Below are positions 52,887 to 60,297 of a stretch of 64,000 nt of DNA, one piece after another. The notes below the pieces were generated by a model. That model was not told where the DNA came from, ran no database searches, and saw nothing but the letters and a program-made list of their open reading frames with translations. The stretch is from Hyphomicrobium_A sp963776675 (GTDB taxonomy: Bacteria > Pseudomonadota > Alphaproteobacteria > Rhizobiales > Hyphomicrobiaceae): the NCBI GenBank assembly GCA_963776675.1, contig CAVZNR010000050.1:52484-116483 (forward strand), in the 5' to 3' direction. Positions within the stretch are counted from its first letter, which is position 1. Each line of letters starts with the position of its first letter. The translations under genes and the position numbers were made by a program.

Positions 52887-53038
52887 AACGCCCTGTGCCG
52901 TGGGGAACAGCGGGGCGGGGCCTATTCCGGCATTGTCCCCTCATCGAATTCAACCGCCTCCTGCACTCGCCGCTTGCACCCACTCCACCTGCCTCCACTC
53001 CCGCACCTCAAGCCCCGCTCCCGGCGGGGCTTTTTTTT
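52887..53038 (+). ncRNA. Unit C of a candidate small-RNA family
   Basis: 152 bases nearly identical to unit D. It starts AACGCCCTGTGCCGTGGGGA, with TGCCG/CGGCA pairing further in. It contains GCCTCCTGC near 52956 and a C-rich, probably unpaired stretch with CTCCACC and CCTCCAC near 52983-52998. It ends in a terminator with eight T residues at 53031-53038. No plus-strand gene precedes it, so a terminator here implies a transcript starting inside this gap. Anti-Shine-Dalgarno motifs are typical of alphaproteobacterial Cuckoo/CcsR-type small RNAs, but homology is not proven. Confidence 0.45.
53011..53038 (+). terminator. Intrinsic terminator of unit C
   Basis: AGCCCCGC (53011-53018) pairs with GCGGGGCT (53024-53031) around a 5-base loop and is followed by a run of T residues to 53038. 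No annotated plus-strand gene precedes it. Confidence 0.9.
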
Positions 53039-53060
53039 GCCAACGCCGCAACGCTTGCCG

Positions 53061-53573
53061 TCAGGTGGCTGGCTCGAGTGCTTTGCTCATGGCATAGTTG
53101 TGTATCAGCGTGCCCCTGCGCAGGAATTCGCGCCGCTCGATCTCTCGGAAACCCTTTCGCAGAAAAAGCGGACGCGCCCCCTCGCTGGCCTCGACAAACA
53201 GTCGCTTCAACCCGCGTCTGACAGCTTCGCTTTCGAGCTGATCGTAGAGCGCCGAGGCGATGCCTTTTCCGACCATATCCGGCCGGCAATAAAGATGATC
53301 GATGTGACCGTTCAGCTCCAGCTCGCCGTAGGCCGCGGGGCTGGCGCGGTCATCGACGGCAACCAGCAGGATGCGCCCATCCCTTGCGCGGGCGTGGAAG
53401 CGGGCGGGATCCGGCTTGCATGGCGCCCAGGCGCGCAACTGCTCCTCGCTGTAGTGGCGCCGCCCTACCTCATGCACAGCCTCGAAGAAGATCGAGCACA
53501 GCGGGTCTGCGTCTTCTGCCTCGTAGGAGCGTATGGAGACTGACGTGCTGCCTCGCCCAATTTGCTCTGACAT
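53061..53573 (-). CDS. GNAT family N-acetyltransferase
   Basis: A 170-residue acetyltransferase. ATG at 53573; a Gly-rich purine stretch lies upstream. The GNAT fold is shown by SIRSYEAEDADPLCSIFFEAVHEVGRRHYSEEQLRAWAP at the start, and the acetyl-CoA loop region GHIDHLYCRPDMVGKGIASALYDQLESEA with the VGKGIAS pyrophosphate-binding turn. The C-terminal strand is RLFVEASEGARPLFLRKGFREIERREFLRRG. The substrate is unknown; many such proteins acetylate antibiotics, amines or protein N-termini. Unit D lies just upstream on the other strand. Confidence 0.85.
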   Translation of the reverse strand: MSEQIGRGSTSVSIRSYEAEDADPLCSIFFEAVHEVGRRHYSEEQLRAWAPCKPDPARFHARARDGRILLVAVDDRASPAAYGELELNGHIDHLYCRPDMVGKGIASALYDQLESEAVRRGLKRLFVEASEGARPLFLRKGFREIERREFLRRGTLIHNYAMSKALEPAT

Positions 53574-53648
53574 GTCCCGCGCAAGTCCCTCCCTCGGACG
53601 CCGCGAACCAGCTGCACCGCCACCGTCCGACAGCGTCTGACGGAAATC

Positions 53649-53803
53649 AACGCCCTGTACCGCCGGGAACAGCGGGACGCGGCCTTGCCGGCATTCTCCC
53701 CTCATCGAATTCAACCGCCTCCTGCACTTGCCGCTTGCACCCACCTCCACCTGCCTCCACTCCCGCACCTCAAGCCCCGCGCTCCCCCGCGGGGCTTTTT
53801 TTT
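53649..53803 (+). ncRNA. Unit D of a candidate small-RNA family
   Basis: 155 bases, duplicate of unit C: both share the AACGCCCTGT start, GAATTCAACCGCCTCCTGCA in the middle, a C-rich stretch with CCACCTCCACC and CTGCCTCCAC, and a terminator with eight T residues. Differences are scattered and mostly in the outer arms of the first hairpin, GCCGG/CCGGC here. It lies between the GNAT start (minus strand) and the doxX stop (minus strand), so a plus-strand transcript would not run into a gene in sense. Confidence 0.45.
53773..53803 (+). terminator. Intrinsic terminator of unit D
   Basis: AGCCCCGCG (53773-53781) pairs with CGCGGGGCT (53788-53796) around a 6-base loop, followed by seven further T residues to 53803. 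Confidence 0.92.
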
Positions 53804-53821
53804 GGGGGGAGGGCTCGACGT

Positions 53822-54277
53822 CTAAGCCTCGCGCGCGCGCCAGCTCTGCAACAGCCGGTCGGCCGACACCGGCCCCGGGCCCGCGACGGCAAGCCAGCCG
53901 AACAGCGCCATGTAGGCCAGCTCCTCGAAGCCGAGCAGCGTTTCGAGCGAATCCACCTGTCCCCACTTGGCGCTGATGACGGCGACGATCATGACGATGA
54001 CCAGCGGCACCGCGGCGATGCGGGTGAACAATCCCAGCAGCAGCAGCACCCCGCCGACGAGCTCCACGCCCGACACGAACGGCGTGAGAATGTGCGGAGC
54101 AGGAATGCCCCACGAGACGAAGGCCTCGGTGATGCGGTCGAGATTGTTGAGCTTGCTCCAGCCGGTCCACAAAAACACCCAGCCGACGACGAGGCGGGCA
54201 AACAGCGGAGGCAGCCAGGCAAAGGGGGCGGACAGCCGCTCAGGGCCGTTGATCAGGAAATCGATGAGGAATTTCAT
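53822..54277 (-). CDS. DoxX family membrane protein
   Basis: A 151-residue protein with four membrane helices. DoxX motifs are visible: LARLVVGWVFLWTGWSKLNNLD, GVELVGGVLLLLGLFTRIAAVPLVIVM and the acidic residue in WGQVDSLETLLGFEELAYMALFG. DoxX-like proteins are linked to thiol/redox balance at the membrane (for example DoxD of thiosulfate:quinone oxidoreductase and SodM-associated DoxX in actinobacteria), but the role of this one is not known. It stands next to a bicupin gene on the same strand with an 86-base gap. Confidence 0.87.
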   Translation of the reverse strand: MKFLIDFLINGPERLSAPFAWLPPLFARLVVGWVFLWTGWSKLNNLDRITEAFVSWGIPAPHILTPFVSGVELVGGVLLLLGLFTRIAAVPLVIVMIVAVISAKWGQVDSLETLLGFEELAYMALFGWLAVAGPGPVSADRLLQSWRAREA

Positions 54278-54363
54278 GTGGCCTCGCGCGCATGCGGTGA
54301 AGGGTTCACCGGCTCATTCGCGGCGCGAAAGCCTTTCGTTACGTTGGGCCGGCAGGTCGAAGG

Positions 54364-55395
54364 TCAGACGACGGGGTTGGCTTTCTTCACGATCAGCAGG
54401 TCGTCGGGCGTCGACGGCAACGGCGGAATCGTGCCGCCAGGGGCCGCGATGGTCGGCGCAACGATGCGCGAGGGGAACGCCGACAGGCCGCCGGTGTAGC
54501 CGATGTCGCCGCCGGTGGCCTGATCGAAGAACACCAAAAAGCGCGTCTCCTCGTTGCCCAGGTTCTCGATGTGGTGGGGGTAGGCGCGCGGGATGAAGTA
54601 CATGTCTCCCGCTTGCAGCTCGTAGGTCTCCACATTCGTGGTCGGGCCGCGAACGGTCATGCGCGCGCGGCCGTCGATCACGTAGCCCAACTCGGCGGTC
54701 TGCGGGTGCCAATGCGGCTCGCGCATGCCGGTGCCCTCGATGCGCAACGAGAACATGGAGAGGTTTTTCAGGACAGGCCAGGTCGCGGCGCGCGCCAGCT
54801 TGGCGCCGCCATAGGGCGTGTTGATCCCGGGCGGCGTCTGCTCCTCGACGGAGAGCTTGTAAGGCGATGGCTGGCGCTCGAAATCGGTGATCTTGGCCGG
54901 CTCCGCGGTTTTCCCGATGACGATGTCGTCGACCGAACGCGTCAGCCCGGAGAGCTCGCTCGCCTTCACGTCCCAAGTGTTGCCCATCACCTCCAGGCTC
55001 ATGCAGCCGACCGATCCCGACATGCCGAAGTCCTCAGGTGCCTCGTGGCTGAAGCAGATGTAGACCTCGGCCGTTGACGCGCCAATGTTCTCGATCGCGT
55101 GCACGTAGCCGCTCGGCACGAAGAACATCTCGCCTTCCCCGATCGTGAAGGCGTGGCGCTCGTTGCCGTTGCCGAAGATCGTGACCAGCAGCGATCCTTT
55201 CAGGCAATAGCCGAGCTCGTTTGCGTTCGGATGCCAGTGGGGCTCGCGAAAGGCGCCCTTGTTGAGCACGAGCCGGTAGAGCGACATGCGCTCCAGAATG
55301 GGAAAGTTCTCTCGCGTCACCGCGGCGCGCGATCCAAGCGCGCTCGCGAACTGCGGCTTCAGTTTGCTCAGGTGGAAGACGTGCGTGCCCGCCAT
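54364..55395 (-). CDS. Bicupin protein (oxalate-decarboxylase-like)
   Basis: A 343-residue double cupin. The ATG at 55395 has GGAGAG seven bases upstream. The first cupin carries REPHWHPNANELGYCLKGS with the metal ligands HxH and Glu; the second carries REPHWHPQTAELGYVIDGRARM. Both sites look complete, as in bicupin oxalate decarboxylases (OxdC), although oxidases with the same layout exist. Each half ends in a beta-rich barrel segment with SGYVHAIENIG and RAYPHHIENLG. No signal peptide is visible. A rearranged fragment of this gene lies about 2.5 kb away at 57620-57872. Confidence 0.85.
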   Translation of the reverse strand: MAGTHVFHLSKLKPQFASALGSRAAVTRENFPILERMSLYRLVLNKGAFREPHWHPNANELGYCLKGSLLVTIFGNGNERHAFTIGEGEMFFVPSGYVHAIENIGASTAEVYICFSHEAPEDFGMSGSVGCMSLEVMGNTWDVKASELSGLTRSVDDIVIGKTAEPAKITDFERQPSPYKLSVEEQTPPGINTPYGGAKLARAATWPVLKNLSMFSLRIEGTGMREPHWHPQTAELGYVIDGRARMTVRGPTTNVETYELQAGDMYFIPRAYPHHIENLGNEETRFLVFFDQATGGDIGYTGGLSAFPSRIVAPTIAAPGGTIPPLPSTPDDLLIVKKANPVV

Positions 55396-55494
55396 GTGGC
55401 GACTCTCCATTGTACAACCGCGGCGCATAGTCTCCGCCAAAAAGCGTTATGAACCCTTAGAAGGCGCAGTAAGCGAACGCTTAACGGACTGATC

Positions 55495-57387
55495 TCAGTT
55501 CGACCTGACCGGCTGGCACGCCATCTCTCCGACGCCGTCGCGGCGCCAGCGCTGCAGGCAGCCGTTGCTGTCGGGAAGCACGAGAGGCACGAACCATATG
55601 GCCTGCTGGCCGTCGATGAGCTGGGCCTGATTGATCCAGGTTCCCGCCGCCGGCACGACCGTTTTGTAACGGACCGCATCCTCGCCCGCGGCAGCCGTCA
55701 GCGTGGGGGTGGAGACGACCGGCTCGGGCCCATAAATTGCAGCCGCGGTGTGGTCGCCCGTGCGCCGCCCGCCGCTCACCAGCCAGACCTGGTTCTGCTT
55801 GGCCGCGGCGTAGGGAAAGAAGTCGGCGCGGCCCGTCGGCGGATCGGCCACGGCGTACAAGGCGGCATCGATCTCGACCTTGAGCGGCGCGGGCGCGCCG
55901 GCCGGTGCCGCGAGAATGTCGGTCCTGAGCGCACCGTACATGCCACCCAGCTCCGGCACCGCCAGCTCACCGGCCGATGCCAATCCGATGCGGCCGAGCG
56001 GCGTTGCCACGACGACGGGCTTGTCTCCCGGCTTTGCCCATGCGGCGTGCGCGGCGGCCGGATGCGTGACCCGGTAGCGCCCGAGTATGGTGCCTTCGGG
56101 ACCCGCAAGAGCCACGGTGTGGAACACGCGATCGCCGTCACGCTCGGGGTAGCTTCCGACCAGGTACCCGTTGCCGGCACGCGCCGAAGCGGCAAGCGCC
56201 TGCTCGAACGCCCCGCCCTGCTTTTCGGCGCGGGCCTTGATCGCATCGGCACCCAATCCGGAGGGAAGGCCGGAGAGCTCCGGCAAAACCATCAGCTCGC
56301 CTTCGGCGGGCTGTGTCTTGTCCAGGCGCGAGGGCCCTTCGGGCCACTGCACACCGGTCAGGGAAACCTGGCGCGCGGTCTTGGTGGCACTGTCGTCCAC
56401 CGGGCTGCGATGCAGCGCCAGCAATGGCATGTAGAGTTCCGGGTTTCGCAGCGCCAAGCGCGCGGCGCGGACCTTGTCGGCCTCGGCCGGCGTTATCGTC
56501 GCTGTGAAGATGCCGTTGAGGCCTGGCGGCAGCACCTCCGGCGGCACCACCGGCGCCTGAGCGAGCTTGCGGCCCTCGGGCGACCAGATGCTGGACCCGC
56601 CATTGTAGTAGAGCTTGCCGCCGGTGATGGGATTGGTCTCGATGCCGCTGCGTGTCGCGCCGACGACCCACACCCCGTTCTGGGCGCTCATGTACTGCAC
56701 GTTCGCAACCGTCGAATGATTGCCGGTCGCCTCGGCCGCGGGCGTTCCCGGCATCACGCGGTCGGACACCGAGTGCCACGCGATGATTTGTGCGCCACGC
56801 AGGGCGGCGAGCCGCGCGTATTGCCAATAGGTGTCGTCGTAGCAGATCAGCAGCGCGATGCGCCCGAGCGGCGTGTCGAACACCTCCACCCCGGTATTGC
56901 CCGGCGCGAACACTTTCTGGTCCTGCGGATTGAGCCCGTTCTTGCGGTACTTGCCGATCACGCCCTCAGGCCCCAGCAGCACGGCTGCATTGTAGGGCAC
57001 ACCCGTTTCAGCATCGCGCTCGGCGATGCCGACGCTCATGTACATGCCGGTGCGCTTGAGGATCGGCGCCAGCGCGGCCGTGGTCTTTCCCGGAATGGTA
57101 TCGAGATAAGGCGCGATCTGCTCAGGATCGGAGAACAGATACCCGCTGACCGCGGCCTCTGGGAATACGGCGAAGTCGACGCCTTGCTGCGCCGCCTTTT
57201 CAGCGGCCTGCGCCAGCCGGCGAACGTTGCCGTCGAGATCGCCCCAGGCCGGCACGAAGTCCACCGCCGCCACCTTGATGGGCTGCGTTCCGTGAGGCGC
57301 TCTCTGGGGCGCTTGCGCCATTGCGTCGTCGGGCGCCAGCGATTGGAGACCTAGCAGTGTCGCGACCATCAGCGCTTTCCAGCTCAT
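55495..57387 (-). CDS. Secreted tandem carbon-nitrogen hydrolase (nitrilase family)
   Basis: About 630 residues with a signal peptide (MSWKALMVATLLGLQSLA). ATG at 57387 follows AGAGGAACC. The first nitrilase domain has the catalytic triad: Glu in FAVFPEAAVSGYLF, Lys in KYRKNGLNPQDQK and Cys in ALLICYDDTYWQYARL. The second domain repeats the fold (MVLPELSGLP, LGRYRVTHPAA, GLASAGELAVPE) but lacks the catalytic Cys, so it is probably non-catalytic. Extracellular nitrilase-family enzymes act on amides, nitriles or N-acyl groups; the substrate is unknown. It ends about 100 bases beyond the bicupin gene's start. Confidence 0.8.
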   Translation of the reverse strand: MSWKALMVATLLGLQSLAPDDAMAQAPQRAPHGTQPIKVAAVDFVPAWGDLDGNVRRLAQAAEKAAQQGVDFAVFPEAAVSGYLFSDPEQIAPYLDTIPGKTTAALAPILKRTGMYMSVGIAERDAETGVPYNAAVLLGPEGVIGKYRKNGLNPQDQKVFAPGNTGVEVFDTPLGRIALLICYDDTYWQYARLAALRGAQIIAWHSVSDRVMPGTPAAEATGNHSTVANVQYMSAQNGVWVVGATRSGIETNPITGGKLYYNGGSSIWSPEGRKLAQAPVVPPEVLPPGLNGIFTATITPAEADKVRAARLALRNPELYMPLLALHRSPVDDSATKTARQVSLTGVQWPEGPSRLDKTQPAEGELMVLPELSGLPSGLGADAIKARAEKQGGAFEQALAASARAGNGYLVGSYPERDGDRVFHTVALAGPEGTILGRYRVTHPAAAHAAWAKPGDKPVVVATPLGRIGLASAGELAVPELGGMYGALRTDILAAPAGAPAPLKVEIDAALYAVADPPTGRADFFPYAAAKQNQVWLVSGGRRTGDHTAAAIYGPEPVVSTPTLTAAAGEDAVRYKTVVPAAGTWINQAQLIDGQQAIWFVPLVLPDSNGCLQRWRRDGVGEMACQPVRSN

Positions 57388-57619
57388 TTTGGTTCCTCTG
57401 AGCACGCCGGCCAGCGCGCTCCGCAGGCTGTTATGCGGACCTTCCGGCGGCGGACAATCGAGGGAGCTGGAGATGGAAAATGATAACTGTAGTTTGTCGC
57501 TCCAAATGTTCGGGTTTGGGGCGCATACCCCGCGGGGTTACGCCACCCTCTGTATGTCGTGCGCAATTTCCGGATCACCCGGCCAGGGTTTCGAAGCGAC
57601 CGCCGGGAACCACCAACTT
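57388..57619. other. Intergenic region upstream of the nitrilase gene
   Basis: 232 bases that should contain the nitrilase promoter. No gene is visible. GAAAATGATAACTG-type AT-rich sequence near 57476-57495 is the only departure from the local GC-rich composition. Confidence 0.4.
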
Positions 57620-57872
57620 GATGCGCAGCGAGAACATGGACAGGTTCTTCAGCGCAGGCCAGGTCGCGGCGCGCGCCAGCTTGGCGCCGCCGTAGGGCGT
57701 GTTGATCCCGGGCGGCGTCTGCTCCTCGACGGAGAGCTTGTAAGCGACGGCCGGCGCTCGAAATCCGTGACCTTGGCCGGCTCGGCGGTTTTCCCGATGA
57801 CGATGTCGTCGACCGAGCGCGTCAGTCCGGAGAGCTCGCTCGCCTTCCCATTCTGGAGCGCATGTCGCTCTA
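57620..57872. pseudogene. Rearranged remnant of the bicupin gene
   Basis: 57620-57847 matches 54739-54967 of the bicupin gene at over 90 percent with a one-base deletion, in the same orientation. Immediately after it, 57845-57872 matches 55304-55277 (TTCCCATTCTGGAGCGCATG) in the opposite orientation, identical over 28 bases. The two pieces are fused tail to tail. No start or complete domain remains. This is the scar of a duplication with inversion. Confidence 0.8.
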
Positions 57873-58151
57873 AGTGTTTGGGCGGCTGGAGGCCAACTTC
57901 AGCCACGGCGCCAGATGGAAGGCGCTCATCAGCAGATACATCAGCGTCATGCCACCGAGCGGCGAGCCACCCTGCGCGCTTGTGCAGAGTATGTCCGACT
58001 GTCCGCCGAAGGCACCTGTCCACAGCGCCATGGCCGCGAAAGTCGGTGCAGCGGCAAGGCTGAGCAAACCGGCCGCGTCGGGAGTGGCGGCATCCCCGCT
58101 CCCGACACGTCCGCCGATCCGGGCCTCATTCACGATGTGAGCCTTGCTCAT
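57870..58151 (-). CDS. Small membrane-associated protein, unknown
   Basis: A 93-residue protein. ATG at 58151; the DUF899 stop lies 12 bases before it, so the two may be co-transcribed. A hydrophilic start is followed by a hydrophobic region (LLSLAAAPTFAAMALWTGAFGG) and a second one (GGMTLMYLLMSAFHLAPWLKLA). Similar small proteins with LCSAAHGASPLSGM-type motifs occur beside DUF899 genes in Rhizobiales, which supports it being real. No function is known. Confidence 0.6.
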   Translation of the reverse strand: MSKAHIVNEARIGGRVGSGDAATPDAAGLLSLAAAPTFAAMALWTGAFGGQSDILCTSAQGGSPLGGMTLMYLLMSAFHLAPWLKLASSRPNT

Positions 58152-58162
58152 GATCGGCTACC

Positions 58163-58927
58163 TTACGCGTGCGCCTTGCAGCACGAAGCGTCGGCCGACA
58201 CCGGCTTCGCGACCGGTTCGGGTTCGTAGCGGTCGTGGTGACGCACCCATTCCATCTTGTAGATGGTGTCGTCCCTTTCGCCGCGGCCATTCGGTGTGAG
58301 GTCGAGCATGCGGTATGTTCCCATCATGACCTCCACGCCTCGACCGTAGGTCGAGTAGGTGTGAAAGACATCGCCCGCGTCGTCCTTGTAGAATGAGCTG
58401 ACACCAGGCCACTCCTCGCCCTTAAGCGACCACTTGCCGTAGTTGTAATTGATCCGGCCCTTGGCCACTTGTTCCGGCGTGAAGCTGACGCCGAAGTCAT
58501 AGTTGAACTCGGTGCCGTACGAGGACACCCACTTGAACTGCCAGCCCATGCGCTGGCGAAAGCGCTCGATCTCGGCGAGCGGCGCGCGTGATACCGCCAC
58601 GAACGTGACGTCACGATGTGCCAGGTGAGCAGTCATGCCGTCGGTATGGTCGGCCATGTAGGAGCAGCTGGGGCAACCCTCCTCCCACCCCGGCGCGAGC
58701 ATGAAATGCTGCACCAGGAGCTGGTGGCGACCGTCGAACAGATCGGCGAGCGTCTGCCGGCCGTCAGGCCCATCGAAGGTGTACCCCTTGTCGATGCGGA
58801 CCCAGGGCAGCTGCCGGCGCAATTGCGCGACCTGATCGCTGCGCCGGGTCAGATCCTTCTCGGCGGCGAGCAGATCGCGCCGCGCCTCGAGCCACGTGTC
58901 GCGTGATACCGTCATATGTATCGTCAT
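58163..58927 (-). CDS. DUF899 thioredoxin-like protein
   Basis: A 254-residue protein from the ATG at 58927, with AGGAGA upstream. It starts with DTWLEARRDLLAAEKDLTRRSDQVAQLRRQLPWVRIDKGYTFDG, the DUF899 signature. A thioredoxin-like core follows with the motif EEGCPSCSYMADHTDG (two cysteines), and a later segment KWVSSYGTEFNYDFGVSFTPEQ. It ends in SADASCCKAHA, another Cys pair. DUF899 proteins resemble thioredoxins or peroxiredoxins; the substrate is unknown. A divergent regulator starts 104 bases away. Confidence 0.88.
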   Translation of the reverse strand: MTIHMTVSRDTWLEARRDLLAAEKDLTRRSDQVAQLRRQLPWVRIDKGYTFDGPDGRQTLADLFDGRHQLLVQHFMLAPGWEEGCPSCSYMADHTDGMTAHLAHRDVTFVAVSRAPLAEIERFRQRMGWQFKWVSSYGTEFNYDFGVSFTPEQVAKGRINYNYGKWSLKGEEWPGVSSFYKDDAGDVFHTYSTYGRGVEVMMGTYRMLDLTPNGRGERDDTIYKMEWVRHHDRYEPEPVAKPVSADASCCKAHA

Positions 58928-59031
58928 TGCGTCTCTCCTGTCGTGGGCCGGCGCTTGCCGGGCGTTGATCATGAGATAGATTTACCGCCGCTCAACGCAG
59001 AGGTGAGAGTGACAAGTGTGGCGGGATTTAA

Positions 59032-60252
59032 ATGGACTCCATAGTCACGGCTGCGGCGCGTGCGCTCGCGGCGGGTGATCCCCTTGGCGCGCTGAACCGG
59101 GTCGCCTTGCGCGACGATGCGCCTGCGCTCGCACTGCGCGGCATCGCCATGGCGCAGCTCGGCGATTTCGGCCGCGCTCGGGCACTCCTGCGCAGCGCGG
59201 CGCGCGCCTTCGGCCCCAAAGAAGCCGTGGCCCGCGCGAGATGCGTCATCGCCGAGGCCGAGATCGCGCTCGTCTCGCGCGACCTCACCTGGCCCCCCAA
59301 GGCCCTCGACACAGCAAGGCAGACGCTCGAAGCGCACGGCGACAGCGTAAACGCCGCGCACGCGCGCTATCTCGAGATCCGCTACCTCCTTCTGATCGGC
59401 CGCCTCGAACAGGCCGAGCGCCTGCTCTCAGGCTTCGCCCCCGCGGCGTTGCCGCCCGCGTCGCGGGCCGCCTACGAGCTAGTCGTTGCTGGCATCGCGT
59501 TACGACGGCTCCGTACGAAACCGGCGCGCGCCGCGCTCGGCCGTGCCAAGCGTGCCGCGCGCCACGCGCGTATCCCTGCGCTGACCGCAGAGGTCGAAAG
59601 CGCCGCCGCTGTCATGAGCACGCCCGCGGCGCGTTTGCTCGCGGATGGCAAGGAAACACTTCTGCTGCTCGAGGAGGTCGAAGCGTTGCTGGCGTCGCAG
59701 GCGCTCGTCGTGGACGCCTGCCGGCATGTCATTCGCAACGCCCGCACGATCGTCTCACTCGAAAGCCGTCCGGTGTTGTTCACACTTGCACGCGCGCTCG
59801 GCGAGGCGTGGCCCCGAGACGTGTCGCGGGACGCGCTCGTCAAGTGGGCCTTCCGGGCAAAGCATGCCGATGAATCGCATCGCGCACGGTTGCGGGTCGA
59901 GATCGGGCGGCTTCGTAGAATGCTGCGGCCGCTGGCCGGCGTCAGCGCGACGAAGCAAGGGTTTGCGCTTGTTCCGCACCGCGCGCGCAAGGTCGTCGTG
60001 CTGGCGCCCCCCGTCGAGGATGCGCATGCGGCGATCCTTGCTTTTCTCGCCGACGGAGAATCGTGGTCGAGCTCGGCCCTCGCGCTTGCACTTGGCGCCA
60101 GCCAGCGCACGGTGCAGCGGGCGCTCGATGCGCTGGCAACGGCGGGCAAGGTGCAGGCGCTTGGTCGCGGACGCGCGCGGCGTTGGATGAGCCCGCCCGT
60201 CCCGGGATTCCCGACAACCTTGTTACTCCCAGCGCCACTGCCGAATGGCTAG
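59032..60252 (+). CDS. Helix-turn-helix regulator with helical repeat domain
   Basis: A 406-residue protein. The first 220 residues are a helix-rich, Ala/Arg-rich repeat region with TPR-like periodicity (LRGIAMAQLGDFGRARALLRSAARAFG, YLEIRYLLLIGRLEQAERLLSGF). The C-terminus carries a winged helix-turn-helix: SSSALALALGASQRTVQRALDALATAGKVQALGRGRARRWM. It is divergent from the DUF899 gene and 45 bases before a beta-propeller gene. A regulatory role over both neighbours is likely from this arrangement. Start ATG at 59032. Confidence 0.82.
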   Translation: MDSIVTAAARALAAGDPLGALNRVALRDDAPALALRGIAMAQLGDFGRARALLRSAARAFGPKEAVARARCVIAEAEIALVSRDLTWPPKALDTARQTLEAHGDSVNAAHARYLEIRYLLLIGRLEQAERLLSGFAPAALPPASRAAYELVVAGIALRRLRTKPARAALGRAKRAARHARIPALTAEVESAAAVMSTPAARLLADGKETLLLLEEVEALLASQALVVDACRHVIRNARTIVSLESRPVLFTLARALGEAWPRDVSRDALVKWAFRAKHADESHRARLRVEIGRLRRMLRPLAGVSATKQGFALVPHRARKVVVLAPPVEDAHAAILAFLADGESWSSSALALALGASQRTVQRALDALATAGKVQALGRGRARRWMSPPVPGFPTTLLLPAPLPNG

Positions 60253-60297
60253 TGTGCCGATCAAGACGTTCGCCACGCTGGACATTGGGATAACCAA

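Noticed and set aside
53654..53700. GGGAAC in units A-D as a -35 element of an EcfG/sigma-E type promoter
   Set aside because: The expected CGTT-like -10 element is not at a constant distance in the four units (about 14 to 22 bases), so a shared promoter is not supported.
57649..58023. 124-codon minus-strand frame including KASELSGLTRSVDDIVIG
   Set aside because: The matching part is a fragment of the bicupin gene with a deletion and an inverted end; the rest has no homology. It is treated as a remnant, not a gene.
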